Numbered from the stretch's first letter, positions 49,027 to 58,227 are shown. The stretch is DNA of 64,000 nt from Pseudomonas sp. J452 (GCF_024666525.1 NZ_CP088294.1:1488001-1552000), one strand, 5' to 3'. A program made the numbers and translations. The notes: generated by a model not told the origin, from the sequence alone.

Positions 49027-51369
49027 TTAGCCATGCGTGGTCTGCTGCAACATGCTGGCTCGGATGGTTTGCGTGTAGTCATCGGTGGCGCCGTTCTTGT
49101 CTGCCAAATCAAGAATTTCCAGTGCGCCCTCGGTGTCGCCCGCATGTAGCCGCGCCTTGGCCTCATCGTTGTAGAACACCGCACTACGGCTGCGGGCGTT
49201 GATCTGCGCCATGCGCAGGGAAGCGGCTTGGGCGGGATTGCTTATCTGCAGCGCGGTGGCGCGAATAGCTAGCGTGTAGTCACTGGCGACGCCGTACTTG
49301 TCAGCCAAATCAAGGATTTCCATTGCGCCCTTGGTGTTGCCCGCATCTAGCCGCGCCTTGGCCTCATCATTGTAGAACGCTGCATTGCGACTGCGGACGT
49401 TGATCTGTGCCATGCGCAGGGAAGCGGCCTGAGCGGGATTGCTTATCTGTAATGCCTTGGCGCGAATAGCTAACGTGTAGTCATTGGCGACGCCGTACTT
49501 GTCAGCCAAAGCAAGTATTTCCAATGCGCCCTCGGTGTCGCCTGCATCTAGCCGCGCCTTGGCCTCATCGACGTAGAACACAGTATCGCGGCTGCGGGTA
49601 TTGATCTGCGTCATGCGCAGGGAAGCGGCCTGGGCGGAGTCGCCCACTCTCTGAAGACAATCCGATTGGATTGCGCGTACGAAACCATTTATGGCTTGCG
49701 GGCAATTTTGCTCGAGCGCGGTCAGTCGCTGGAGAAAATCCCGCGCTCCAGCCTCGCCTTGCGCTAGCAGGGTGCGCCCGAGGTTCGCCCAGTATTGCGG
49801 GAAATCGCGGCGCAGCGCACAGGCTGCTTCAAAACACCTGAGCGCTTTGGCGCTTGAATTTCCTTCTTTTTTTGCCCAGCACTCGCCCAGAAAGCGTTGC
49901 ACTGTGTGATTCTCTGGATCAAGCACGGCCCGGTATTCGAGCACTTTAAGGAGCTGGTCATTGGGCGCCTTGGCTCTATGCAGATGATCCCCCAGCGTTT
50001 TCATTCGCTGCTTCGCCCACTCCAGATTTCCGGTGATCAGTTCTACCGCAATCCTGTGTATGCGGTCAGCATCGCCCGCCGAGATTAGATGATGGAACGC
50101 CTCCAGTGCGCGCTCGATATTAAGGTTTGTGGCTTTTTGGCTGGAACCAAGTTGTTGCAGCCAACACGTGGCGATCATGGCGTGCAGATGGTGTGCGTGT
50201 TGCTGTACGTCTTCACTGGTCGCCTCGGCAAATTCGGCTGCACTGTCTTCGCTGTGACCGACATAGCCGAGCTGGTGGGTGCGCAGCCAGGCGGCGATAA
50301 AGCTGTGCAGGTAGAACTTTGAATGATCGGCGCTCGCGGAAAGCAGACAGCGGCGATCCAGGCCATCCCATGCACCGAAAACTTCCAGGTTCTTCTCCAG
50401 TTGTTCCAGATGATCATGCGGGATCGCCGACCGATATAAAGCCAGAGTCTGGATCAGCTGCCGTTCCGTAGCACACAGAACATTGCGATAGAGGTCGTCT
50501 ATCAATACATCTTCGACCTTTTTCTCAAAGTCTCCGATATGGCGTTCAAGTACATTGAGAGGCGTTTCGTTGCGTCCGCGTGCAACTTCGATTAAGAGCT
50601 GGATGGCAAGCGGGTGAGCCTGATTGCCATGACCACCGCCCAGCCAGCCGTAAATGCGCTTCAGCTGACCACCGCTGTAGCGCCATTCAGCTGTTTGATC
50701 TTGCGGTGCAGCTTCAGCTAAGCATGCGCGCAGACTATCCTTGTCAAGACCGGGTATTTCGATCGGGGCAGCAAGGCTACCAAACAATCCTTTTGGTGGG
50801 CGTTCGCGCAGTTCGAGAACCCAATGCCATCGTGTTCCCAAGGCGGTTTGCAAGCCGGTCAGCAGATGGTAAATGTCGCTGCGAAATCCATCTGCGCCGA
50901 GCAAATGATGTGCTTGGTCAAGCCAAATCCAAGCCGGGCGCGGGTTCGGATAGCGGCGCTGGATTTCCGTAGTGATCGCCTCCGTATTGCCTTGTGGCGC
51001 CTTGGGCAGTTCGGTGGTATCGCCCAGTAACCTGGCAACCTGGCGAAACAAATAATCCGGGGTGATTGCCGGGTCGAGCACGATGCGGATCAGCTCGGTC
51101 CCTTGCAATGGCGCATTCTCTCCAAGCGCTTTGATGAATTCGGTCTTGCCGTTGCCGCGCATTCCATAAATCAGCACGAATGGGTAGTTATGTAATTGCT
51201 TTGCTGCTTCCTGCAGCAGCTTTTCACGCCCGTACAGTTTGATTGTGCGCGGGGCAGCCTGCGGTAAGGTTGTCCGCGTGACGAGGGCCGGACTGGGGGC
51301 AGCAACCGGGGGGGCTTTCAGCGTGCGTAGTGCAAGAGCTTCTGCTGCGGTGCCCTCATCTGCTTCCAA
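49027..51369 (-). CDS. NTPase with C-terminal tandem repeats, 3' part of a split metallophosphoesterase-NTPase gene
   Basis: 780 codons if read from TTG 51369, but that start has no ribosome site. Upstream the frame stays open and protein-like (NLRVWPRVATNKPSGW) back to the poly-G run, so it is better viewed as the continuation of the phosphoesterase gene. Walker A GMRGNGKT is at residues 69-76 and a Walker B-like AWIWLDQAH near 155-163, followed by helical regions of winged-helix and TPR character (ANLGRTLLAQGEAGARDFLQRL). The last 200 residues are three near-identical 67-residue repeats. The layout effector-NTPase-repeats recalls STAND immune sensors. Acquired by composition and context. 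Confidence 0.72.
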   Translation of the reverse strand: MEADEGTAAEALALRTLKAPPVAAPSPALVTRTTLPQAAPRTIKLYGREKLLQEAAKQLHNYPFVLIYGMRGNGKTEFIKALGENAPLQGTELIRIVLDPAITPDYLFRQVARLLGDTTELPKAPQGNTEAITTEIQRRYPNPRPAWIWLDQAHHLLGADGFRSDIYHLLTGLQTALGTRWHWVLELRERPPKGLFGSLAAPIEIPGLDKDSLRACLAEAAPQDQTAEWRYSGGQLKRIYGWLGGGHGNQAHPLAIQLLIEVARGRNETPLNVLERHIGDFEKKVEDVLIDDLYRNVLCATERQLIQTLALYRSAIPHDHLEQLEKNLEVFGAWDGLDRRCLLSASADHSKFYLHSFIAAWLRTHQLGYVGHSEDSAAEFAEATSEDVQQHAHHLHAMIATCWLQQLGSSQKATNLNIERALEAFHHLISAGDADRIHRIAVELITGNLEWAKQRMKTLGDHLHRAKAPNDQLLKVLEYRAVLDPENHTVQRFLGECWAKKEGNSSAKALRCFEAACALRRDFPQYWANLGRTLLAQGEAGARDFLQRLTALEQNCPQAINGFVRAIQSDCLQRVGDSAQAASLRMTQINTRSRDTVFYVDEAKARLDAGDTEGALEILALADKYGVANDYTLAIRAKALQISNPAQAASLRMAQINVRSRNAAFYNDEAKARLDAGNTKGAMEILDLADKYGVASDYTLAIRATALQISNPAQAASLRMAQINARSRSAVFYNDEAKARLHAGDTEGALEILDLADKNGATDDYTQTIRASMLQQTTHG
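49035..49637 (-). repeat. Three tandem 201-bp units encoding the NTPase C-terminal repeats
   Basis: Equivalent bases recur at 49160, 49361 and 49562, exactly 201 bp apart. Each unit encodes 67 residues around ASLRMAQIN, NDEAKARLDAG and EILDLADKYG. DNA identity between units is very high, so the duplication is recent or kept uniform. Confidence 0.9.
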
Positions 51370-52400
51370 ATGGCAGTTTTGGTTGTCGGAAACAAACCGC
51401 CAGCCGCTGGGCTTGTTGGTGGCGACACGCGGCCAGACTCTGAGGTTGGCCCCCCCCCCTGTGCAAACTCAATCTTGCCAACGGCGTATCCGTGGCTGCG
51501 CATCAGCGTTGGCGGGTCACCGAACTTTTCCATACCGAAAACAGAGCTGCCTTGGCACAAGCGGCTGGCGTGGGGGCTTCCGCCGTTGCGGATGTACTGG
51601 AGAGAGTGTTCATGCATGTGCCCAAACAGATGAAGAGCGAAGCGCCCGGCGGGTGAAATTTCACTATCACCATGTGTTCGGGCGGCAGGCGTCAGCCAGT
51701 CCGGGCCCTGATGGGTCAGTAACAAGCATAGCGAATGGCGCTTCAGCCAATCGTCCACCGCGCCACCACACACTGTGCTTAATTGCTGCACATTCCAGAT
51801 CAGCTTGCCTTTAAAATTGCCGGCCTTTAGCTGCAGGAACGCGGTGTTCAGGCCGATGATGCCGATGCGGTGTGGGCCGCGTTCCAGTGTAAACGCAAAA
51901 TCTCCGGGGAGTTCCCCTGCGATTAACTCCTTGGGGCGATATGGTGAGGTACTCCACCATTGCGTGTATCCGGCGAATGCATCGTCAATGACCTTGCGAT
52001 AACCGTTCGCTGAATTGGCCCAGAACTTCTCTGCGATAGCGCTAAAACCGTGGTCAGCCAAGAGCGTATCCGCAGCCGGGTTGTCGGCCTTTGGATCGGG
52101 GCGACACAAGTCATGATTGCCAGGCACGGCTAATAATCTGGCATCGCCTGAGCCAAGTTCGGTGAGCTTCTCCCAAAGCCTGTCCAGAACTTCCTTCTGC
52201 AGCTCCTCGAACTCTTTCGACTTGCCTTGTTGAACCAGGTCGCCGGTAAAGAGCACGGTATCCCAGGGGCCTGTTTTTTCGTGCAGATTCGCCAGGTCGT
52301 CGAGAAATGGCTGGCGTAGGTTCGGCCAGAGATTTTTTTGCCCCTGAAGGCCGAAATGAAAGTCTGTGAGATGGAGCCATGAGAAGGAGAGAGTTGTCAT
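51318..52400 (-). CDS. Calcineurin-like metallophosphoesterase, 5' part of the split gene
   Basis: 360 codons. All metal-binding motifs are intact: D13 and H15 in LTDFHFG, D54 in FTGDLV, GNHD at 94-97, the later His in LLTHQG and GHMHEH near the domain end. This part should be an active phosphodiesterase, phosphatase or nuclease. After the run of ten G (51450-51459) the frame reads a Pro/Ser-rich tail and stops at 51318, overlapping the NTPase frame by 52 bases. One added G (or two fewer) would join it to the NTPase, giving one protein of roughly 1100 residues. AT-rich DNA upstream holds the promoter. Confidence 0.78.
   Translation of the reverse strand: MTTLSFSWLHLTDFHFGLQGQKNLWPNLRQPFLDDLANLHEKTGPWDTVLFTGDLVQQGKSKEFEELQKEVLDRLWEKLTELGSGDARLLAVPGNHDLCRPDPKADNPAADTLLADHGFSAIAEKFWANSANGYRKVIDDAFAGYTQWWSTSPYRPKELIAGELPGDFAFTLERGPHRIGIIGLNTAFLQLKAGNFKGKLIWNVQQLSTVCGGAVDDWLKRHSLCLLLTHQGPDWLTPAARTHGDSEISPAGRFALHLFGHMHEHSLQYIRNGGSPHASRLCQGSSVFGMEKFGDPPTLMRSHGYAVGKIEFAQGGGPTSESGRVSPPTSPAAGGLFPTTKTAIWKQMRAPQQKLLHYAR
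51450..51459 (-). other. Homopolymeric tract of ten G in the coding strand
   Basis: Ten consecutive G on the minus strand lie at the junction where the phosphoesterase and NTPase frames diverge. Arithmetic of the two frames shows that 8 or 11 G would fuse them. It is a classic site for slippage during replication, transcription or translation, and also for sequencing error. Confidence 0.85.
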
Positions 52401-52948
52401 AATTGTCCGCTGCTAACTCAAAAAGGTATGCTCGATAAAAATTAAAAGGCATGTAAGCAATAAGCCCAGATGGCTTGTCTTTCTAAAAACCCAATATAAC
52501 CAACTTCCGCAAATAAATACCCCTTGTTTTCCCTGGTTAAACCTGCCAGGGGTGCTGGGTAAAGTCTATAGAGTGATGACTCAAAACTCTCGTAATTACA
52601 CCCGGGTGGAAGCTAGGCCAAGCATGATTTATATATTTAAATGGCAGTCAGTAAAGTTTTCCTAACGGTAAATATGCGCCATAAGTTTCGTTATATTTTG
52701 CGCCGTTATTGTTGGTTACTATTCCTTGCCAGACCTTGATCGTTTTCTGTCTAGCGGCTGCCATAGTTAATGCGAAAGCCTTGGGAGAAGCCGCGACGGG
52801 ATCAGCGCCCTCGGCTCCCGAGCATCGCCCCGAGCAATTCAGCCGAAGCTACTGACTCCCCCCTGACCTGTCCACCGCGTAACGCTGTGCCTTTGTCTCA
52901 CCACCCGCCGAGCGCCACCTACACTGCAACGGAAGTGCGCGGAGGTGT
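52401..52948. other. Low-GC intergenic region at the right edge of the accessory segment
   Basis: About 550 bases without a credible gene. The left two thirds are conspicuously AT-rich (for example around 52615-52720), unlike the flanks, and must include the promoter of the metallophosphoesterase gene. Two small hairpins are visible: AAGCC/GGCTT near 52468-52482 and CCCTGG/CCAGGG at 52531-52551. GC rises again after about 52780, which I take as the boundary to native sequence. Confidence 0.6.
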
Positions 52949-53809
52949 GTGTTGGTCAATGAGACGTCCGATTATTCGATCTACCGCCGGGTGGTGTCGC
53001 AGTTGATGCAGGGTCAGGAGCAGTTGCCCAGCCTGCCGACCATTACCCTGGATATTCGCCGGGCCCTGAGTGACGAGCGGATGACGGTGCCGGCGCTGGT
53101 GCGCCTGGTCAGCCGTGATCCGGCGTTGAGTGCGATTCTGATGAAGCATGCTTCCTGTGCGCTGTACCGGCATGCGCTGGTGCCCAAGACGCTGCATGAG
53201 GTGATCACCCTGCTCGGCATGGCCGAGGTGGATCGCATCACCATGGTGCACAGCATTCGCAGCCTGTTCACCCTGCACAGCGCGGCGCACAAGCGGTTGT
53301 TCGTCGAGGTGTGGGAGCGCCTGGTGCTCAAGGCCAGCACCAGTGCCATGCTCGCCCGCCTGCTCGGCCATGTGGCGCCGGAGCATGCCTTGCTGGCCAG
53401 CCTGCTCAGCGAGGTGGGCACCCTGGCAGTGTTGTCGGCGTTCAAGGATGAGGCGCAGATTCCTTCCGGCGAGCTGTATTACAAACTGTGCCGCGAGTAC
53501 AGCAAGTCGCTCGGGGTGATCGTGCTGAAGAAGTGGGCGGTGGACGACGAGTACATCGGGGTGATCCGCAACGCCGGCAACTGGAGTCTGTGTGAAAGCC
53601 GCGAGCTGGGGCTGATCGATCTGGTCAACCTGGCGCTGTTCCATGCGATCAAGGAGCAGAACCCGCAAGCCGAGCTGCCGCTGCTGGTGGAGCTGGCGGC
53701 TTACCACAAGCTGTTGCCGCCGCTGAATTTCGTCAGTGCCAATGGCGAACTGGAGCTGGTGCTCAATCACCAGGCGGATATCCATGCGATTGCTGCCACG
53801 CTGCGCTGA
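52949..53809 (+). CDS. HDOD-domain signalling protein
   Basis: 286 residues. GTG 52949 follows GGAGG closely; TTG 52952 would give better spacing. The HDOD domain covers about 15-215: LPSLPTITLDIRRALSDERMTVPALVRLVSRDPALSAILMKHA, then TLHEVITLLGMAEVDRI and GHVAPEHALLASLLSEVGTLAVL. HDOD proteins are HD-related but usually non-catalytic and act in signalling or motility control. No partner is adjacent. First native gene after the accessory segment. Confidence 0.82.
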   Translation: MLVNETSDYSIYRRVVSQLMQGQEQLPSLPTITLDIRRALSDERMTVPALVRLVSRDPALSAILMKHASCALYRHALVPKTLHEVITLLGMAEVDRITMVHSIRSLFTLHSAAHKRLFVEVWERLVLKASTSAMLARLLGHVAPEHALLASLLSEVGTLAVLSAFKDEAQIPSGELYYKLCREYSKSLGVIVLKKWAVDDEYIGVIRNAGNWSLCESRELGLIDLVNLALFHAIKEQNPQAELPLLVELAAYHKLLPPLNFVSANGELELVLNHQADIHAIAATLR

Positions 53810-53916
53810 GTGGCCGGATTGGCAGCCCTGGCCGTGATCGCTGGCACGCTAGGCCACGGTTTGGCGTGCGCTGAGCTGCTATGGTCGAGCCTTCGCCGCC
53901 TACCGTGAGACCGCGC

Positions 53917-54819
53917 ATGCCCGCACCCTGTGTCGTTATTCCCCTGCCGTGCCGTGACTACGACCCCAGTGAAGCCGCCCTGAGCTGGCGCCTGCTGCGC
54001 CAGGCCGGCTACCGCGTGTGTTTCGCCACCCCGGACGGCCTGCCGGCACAGCCGGACCCGCTGATGCTGAGCGGTGAAGGGCTCGATCCCTGGGGCCGGA
54101 TTGCCGGCCTGCGCCGCTTCAAGCTGCTTGGCCTGCTGCTGCGCGCCCGTGGCGATGCGCGCGAGGCCTGCGCGCAGATGTTGGCCGATCCTGATTATCG
54201 TCAGCCGCTGCGCCACGAGCGTCTGCGCGTCGAGGACTTCGCCGGGGTGGTGGTGCCGGGTGGGCACTGGGCGCGCGGCATGCGCGAGTACCTGGAAAGT
54301 CCGGCGCTGCAGGCCTTTATCGCCGCCTGGATGGCCGCCGACAAGCCGTTGGCCGCGGTCTGCCATGGCGTATTGCTGGTGGCGCGCAGCCGCGCGGCGG
54401 ATGGTCGATCGGTGCTGCACGGGCGCAAGACCACCGGGCTGACCTGGCAGATGGAGAAGACCGCCTGGGACCTGACGCGCTTCTACGGGCGTTGGTGGGA
54501 TCGCGATTACTACCGCACCTATCGGGAGGCGCCGGGTGAGGCGGCCGGGCATATGAGCGTGCAGGGCGAGGTCGGGCGCCTGCTGGCCAGCCCGGCGGAT
54601 TTTCTCGATGTGCCCAAGGATGCCGCCGACTACTGGCGCAAGACCAGCGGCCTGCACCGCGACAGCGCCAGCGACAGTCGCCCGGCCTGGGTGGTGCGGG
54701 ACGGTAACTACGTGTCGGCGCGTTGGCCGGGCGATGTGCACAGCTGGACGCGGAGCTTTATCGAGTTGCTGCCGCAGAGTACGGGGGCGCCACCCTCTCC
54801 CCCGGCCCCTCTCCCGTAA
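53917..54819 (+). CDS. DJ-1/PfpI-type class I glutamine-amidotransferase-like protein
   Basis: 300 residues from ATG 53917; ATG 53881 is an alternative. DJ-1/PfpI fold: CVVIPLPCRDYDPSEAALSWRLLRQAGYRVCFATPDG, VVVPGGHWARGM, and the nucleophile elbow AAVCHGVLLVARS. The Cys-His pair is intact, so an enzymatic role (glyoxalase, deglycase or chaperone-like) is possible but undefined. The last eight residues, PSPPAPLP, are encoded by a dispersed repeat that also occurs inverted at 58371-58415, so the natural C-terminus may have been altered by it. Confidence 0.75.
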   Translation: MPAPCVVIPLPCRDYDPSEAALSWRLLRQAGYRVCFATPDGLPAQPDPLMLSGEGLDPWGRIAGLRRFKLLGLLLRARGDAREACAQMLADPDYRQPLRHERLRVEDFAGVVVPGGHWARGMREYLESPALQAFIAAWMAADKPLAAVCHGVLLVARSRAADGRSVLHGRKTTGLTWQMEKTAWDLTRFYGRWWDRDYYRTYREAPGEAAGHMSVQGEVGRLLASPADFLDVPKDAADYWRKTSGLHRDSASDSRPAWVVRDGNYVSARWPGDVHSWTRSFIELLPQSTGAPPSPPAPLP

Positions 54820-54837
54820 ACGGGCGAGGGGTGACTA
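54793..54837 (+). repeat. 45-base dispersed repeat, copy 1 (inverted relative to 58371)
   Basis: An exact inverted copy is at 58371-58415. The inner part forms an imperfect hairpin, CCCCTCTCCCG with CGGGCGAGGGG around TAAA. It overlaps the end of the DJ-1-like gene. Confidence 0.88.
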
Positions 54838-54954
54838 ATCTTTCGCTCCGGGGACTAACGGCGCCGTAGCGCGGCTTGTAGACCCCATTCCTACACCGGG
54901 GAGAGGGGGATTTTCGCGATTACGGGGGGACGCTTGGCCGCGTCCCCGCGCCCT

Positions 54955-56751
54955 TCAGGCCGGCATGACCTCATGCAACTGCACGCGGTTGCGGCCGCTG
55001 GCTTTGGCGGCATACATGGCGGCGTCGGCGCGGCGGATCAGCAGGGTGCCGCTTTCCTCGCCGCGACTGAGGGCGATGCCGATACTGGCGCCGACCTGCA
55101 CGGTCAGCTGATCCAGTTCGATGGGCAGGCTGATCTGCTCGAGAATCCGTTGCGCCACCTGCTCCGCGTGCTGGGGCGAGCTGATGGTCTCGCACACCAG
55201 GACGAACTCATCGCCACCCAGGCGCGCCGGCAGGTCGGTTTCGCGGGCGCAGTGCTGCAGGCGCCGGGCGATGGCGGTGAGCACCTGATCGCCGAGGGCA
55301 TGGCCGTGCTGATCGTTGATCGGCTTGAAGCCGTCCAGGTCGATCAGCATCACGGCCAGCAACTCCTGGCGCCGCTGCGAGCGACGGATGGCCAGCTCCA
55401 GCTGGGTCTGCAGGGCGGTGCGGTTGGCCAGGCCGGTGAGCGGGTCTTTCATGGCCAGGCCGCGCAGGCGCTGGTTGGCCTCTTCCAGGGCCTCGGTGCG
55501 CTCGGCCACGCGCAGCTCAAGCTGCCGTTCCTGTTGCTGCTGGGCCTGCTCCTTCTGCCGCTTGAGCTCGTTGAAGCGTGCGGCGAGGGCGAAGGACAGC
55601 AGGATCATCTCCAGCGACGAACCGATCTGCATGGCGTGGATGGTGAAGAAGTTCGACGGAATCAGAGCGAAGTTGCGCAGCGCCAGCAGGGCGGCGCCGA
55701 CCAGCAGCATGCTCCAGGCCAGGGCGAAGATGCCGGCGCTCGGCACACGATTCTTCAGGCAGACAAAGGCGGTGCCGAGCAGGGTCAGGCACATGGAGAT
55801 CCCGGAAATCGACATGATCTGCAGGGCCAGTTGCACTGGTAGCAGCAGGGTAGCCAGGGCGCAGCAGGCTTCGACGACGAAGGCCAGGCGCAACCAGCGG
55901 TCGCCACGCGGCAGCCATTTAGGTGTATCGAGGAAGCTGCGCGCGAAGAGGATGCCGATGGCCGCTGCGCCATTGATGCCGAACGGCAGGGCGCGGTTGG
56001 TCCACCAGCCGGCCTGCGGCCAGAGGAACTGCGCGCCGAGGCCGTTGAGGCCGAGGATGCCGATGGCGAACACGCCGACGAACAGCACGTAATAGAAGAA
56101 TGGGCGCTCGCGCAGGGCGAGGAACAGCAGCAGGTTGTAGCAGCCGAGGGCGAGCAGGGTGCCGCCGTAGAGCGCCTGCGCCACGTAGCCCTGGATGCTG
56201 TGCAGTTCGTGGGCCTGCCGCGAGTAGAGGCTGGCGCCGAGGGTCATGCTGCCTTCGGAGCTGGCGCGCAGGTACAGGGTGCGGCGCTCGCCGGGTTGCA
56301 GATGCAGGTCGAACACCGGGTTGCGGTTGCCGACGCTGCGCTCCGTGAAGGGCAGCATGTCGCCGGCCTGGCTGTGGCGCACGCCGTCTGCGCCGACATC
56401 GTAGAGGTCGACCCGATCCAGCGAGGGATAGCCGATTTCCAGGCGCCAGTCGCGTGCCTGGCTGGCCGCGGACTCGACCTGCAGGCGCAGCCAGATGGCG
56501 CCGTGGACATAGCCGAAGCTCAGGTCGCGGCGCCCGGCGCTGCTGTGGAAACGCTCGGGGCTGGCGAGCAGCGCCTGCAGTTGCAGCGCGCCGGTCGGAT
56601 CGGTGAGGTAGTCGACCTGGCCGAGCAGGGCCGCGGGCGGGCTGGCATCGTGCAGCACCAGGGCGGCCCGCGCAGGCAACGTCAGCAGGCTCAGCAGCAG
56701 GGCGAGCAGCATCAGCAGGGGCAGCGAAGGATGGTGACGGGCGCCAGGCAT
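54955..56751 (-). CDS. Diguanylate cyclase with 7TMR-DISM sensor
   Basis: 598 residues from ATG 56751, chosen because it begins a clean signal peptide (LPLLMLLALLLSLLTLPARA); ATG 56787 is possible. A periplasmic DISM extracellular domain (about 30-160) precedes seven membrane helices (about 185-390), a coiled coil rich in Gln/Glu, and a GGDEF domain. The active site RLGGDEF has GGDEF at 512-516 and the inhibitory site RETD lies five residues before. It should make c-di-GMP in response to a periplasmic carbohydrate-like or other ligand, with product inhibition. Confidence 0.9.
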   Translation of the reverse strand: MPGARHHPSLPLLMLLALLLSLLTLPARAALVLHDASPPAALLGQVDYLTDPTGALQLQALLASPERFHSSAGRRDLSFGYVHGAIWLRLQVESAASQARDWRLEIGYPSLDRVDLYDVGADGVRHSQAGDMLPFTERSVGNRNPVFDLHLQPGERRTLYLRASSEGSMTLGASLYSRQAHELHSIQGYVAQALYGGTLLALGCYNLLLFLALRERPFFYYVLFVGVFAIGILGLNGLGAQFLWPQAGWWTNRALPFGINGAAAIGILFARSFLDTPKWLPRGDRWLRLAFVVEACCALATLLLPVQLALQIMSISGISMCLTLLGTAFVCLKNRVPSAGIFALAWSMLLVGAALLALRNFALIPSNFFTIHAMQIGSSLEMILLSFALAARFNELKRQKEQAQQQQERQLELRVAERTEALEEANQRLRGLAMKDPLTGLANRTALQTQLELAIRRSQRRQELLAVMLIDLDGFKPINDQHGHALGDQVLTAIARRLQHCARETDLPARLGGDEFVLVCETISSPQHAEQVAQRILEQISLPIELDQLTVQVGASIGIALSRGEESGTLLIRRADAAMYAAKASGRNRVQLHEVMPA

Positions 56752-56896
56752 CGGGATACTCGGGTGATCTGCGCCGCGTGGCGCCATCTGCCAATACTGG
56801 CAGAGTGCCAATAAGGCTGCCCAGCCTTGCTCCACGTTTTTAAGGTCTTTTGGCGGCTTGTCGGTCTGCTGTTCAGGCTGATGAGTGCGCCTTTTC

Positions 56897-56922
56897 CCCC
56901 TCTCCCACACGTGGGAGAGGGG
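56897..56922. repeat. CCCCTCTCCCAC/GTGGGAGAGGGG palindrome
   Basis: Perfect 12-bp arms with two central bases, related to the CTCTCCC/GGGAGAG palindromes at 54793, 58302-58325 and 58371. It lies just past the end of the BaiN-like gene, where it may help end the transcript, although no T-run follows on that strand. Confidence 0.8.
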
Positions 56923-56947
56923 CGTTTTCGCGCTCCGTGGCTGGTGC

Positions 56948-58132
56948 TTAGACGAACTGCGCCGCCGCATGGGCCGAGGCCCAGGCCCACTGGAAGTTGA
57001 AGCCGCCGAGGTGGCCGGTGACGTCGAGCACCTCGCCGATAAAGTACAGCCCCGGCGATTTCAGCGACTCCATGGTCTTCGACGATACCTCGCGGGTGTC
57101 CACGCCGCCGAGGGTGACTTCCGCCGTGCGGTAGCCCTCGGTGCCGGCCGGGATCAGCGTCCATTCGGCCAGGCGCGTGGCCACCGCATTCAGCTCGGCC
57201 GGGGTGTACTGCTTGAGCGGCTTGGAGGCGAACCACTGCTCGGCCAGCAGGTTGGCCATCTTCTTGGTGAACAGCTCGCCAAGCACGGTCTTCAGCTCGC
57301 TATTCGGCCGCTCGCGCTGCTGTTCGGCCAGCCACTCGGGCAGGTCGAGGTGCGGCAGCAGGTTGATCTGCACGCTGTCGCCGGGCTGCCAGTAGGAAGA
57401 AATCTGCAGGATCGCCGGGCCGCTGAGGCCGCGGTGGGTGAACAGAATGTTTTCCTTGAAGCTCTGGCCATTGCAGCTCACCAGGCAATCTTCCACCGAG
57501 GTACCGGACAGCTCGGTGCACAGCTCTTTCAGCTGTGGCTCGGTAATGGTGAACGGCACCAGGCCGGCGCGGGTCGGCAGCAGCTCGTGGCCGAACTGGC
57601 GCGCCACCTGGTAGCCGAAGCCGGTGGCGCCGAGGGTGGGGATCGACAGGCCGCCGGTGGCGATCACCAGCGATTCGCAATCGAAGCTGCCGGCGCTGGT
57701 GAGCAGGCGGTAGCCGGCATCCAGCTTATCGATCTGCTCGATCTTGGTGTCCAGGCGCAGGTCGACGCCGACGGCATCGCACTCGGCCAGCAGCAGGTTG
57801 AGGATGTCGCTGGCCTTGTTGTCGCAGAACAGCTGGCCGAGTTTCTTCTCGTGGTAGGGCACGCCGTGCTTGGCCACCAGGCCGATGAAGTCCCACTGGG
57901 TGTAGCGGGCCAGGGCCGATTTGCAGAAGTGCGGGTTGCCGGAGAGGAAGTTGCCCGGCTCGCTGTACATATTGGTGAAGTTGCAGCGCCCGCCGCCGGA
58001 CATGAGGATCTTCTTGCCCGCCTTGTTGGCGTGATCGAGCAGCAGCACCTGACGCCCGCGCGCACCGGCTTGCGCCGCACACATCAGGCCGGCGGCGCCG
58101 GCGCCAATGATGATGACCGGGAAGAAGGACAC
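56948..58132 (-). CDS. BaiN/YhiN/HI0933-family FAD-dependent flavoprotein
   Basis: 394 residues from GTG 58132 with GAGGT upstream; the longer open frame runs through repeats. FAD motif VIIIGAGAAGLMCAAQAG at the start, then the family-specific KILMSGGGRCNFTN and IATGGLSIPTLGATGFGY, with the C-terminal GLYFIGEVLDVTGHLGGFNFQWAWASAHAAA. Often annotated as NAD(P)/FAD-dependent oxidoreductase or aminoacetone oxidase family; the physiological reaction is unknown in Pseudomonas. Confidence 0.88.
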   Translation of the reverse strand: MSFFPVIIIGAGAAGLMCAAQAGARGRQVLLLDHANKAGKKILMSGGGRCNFTNMYSEPGNFLSGNPHFCKSALARYTQWDFIGLVAKHGVPYHEKKLGQLFCDNKASDILNLLLAECDAVGVDLRLDTKIEQIDKLDAGYRLLTSAGSFDCESLVIATGGLSIPTLGATGFGYQVARQFGHELLPTRAGLVPFTITEPQLKELCTELSGTSVEDCLVSCNGQSFKENILFTHRGLSGPAILQISSYWQPGDSVQINLLPHLDLPEWLAEQQRERPNSELKTVLGELFTKKMANLLAEQWFASKPLKQYTPAELNAVATRLAEWTLIPAGTEGYRTAEVTLGGVDTREVSSKTMESLKSPGLYFIGEVLDVTGHLGGFNFQWAWASAHAAAQFV

Positions 58133-58227
58133 GGGTGAACCTCGGATAAGTCGCAAAGGCGCGCATTCTAGCGGAAAGCGCTGGCGGGCTTGTGGGCGGT
58201 CGTCGGGCGAGCGAGGCAGGCGCGGTC

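Noticed and set aside
49035..49637. CRISPR-like array
   Set aside because: The three 201-bp units are contiguous, in frame and protein-coding, with no spacers.
51239..51814. 191-codon plus-strand frame across the phosphoesterase/NTPase junction
   Set aside because: It is antisense to both minus-strand frames and has no recognisable domain or ribosome site.
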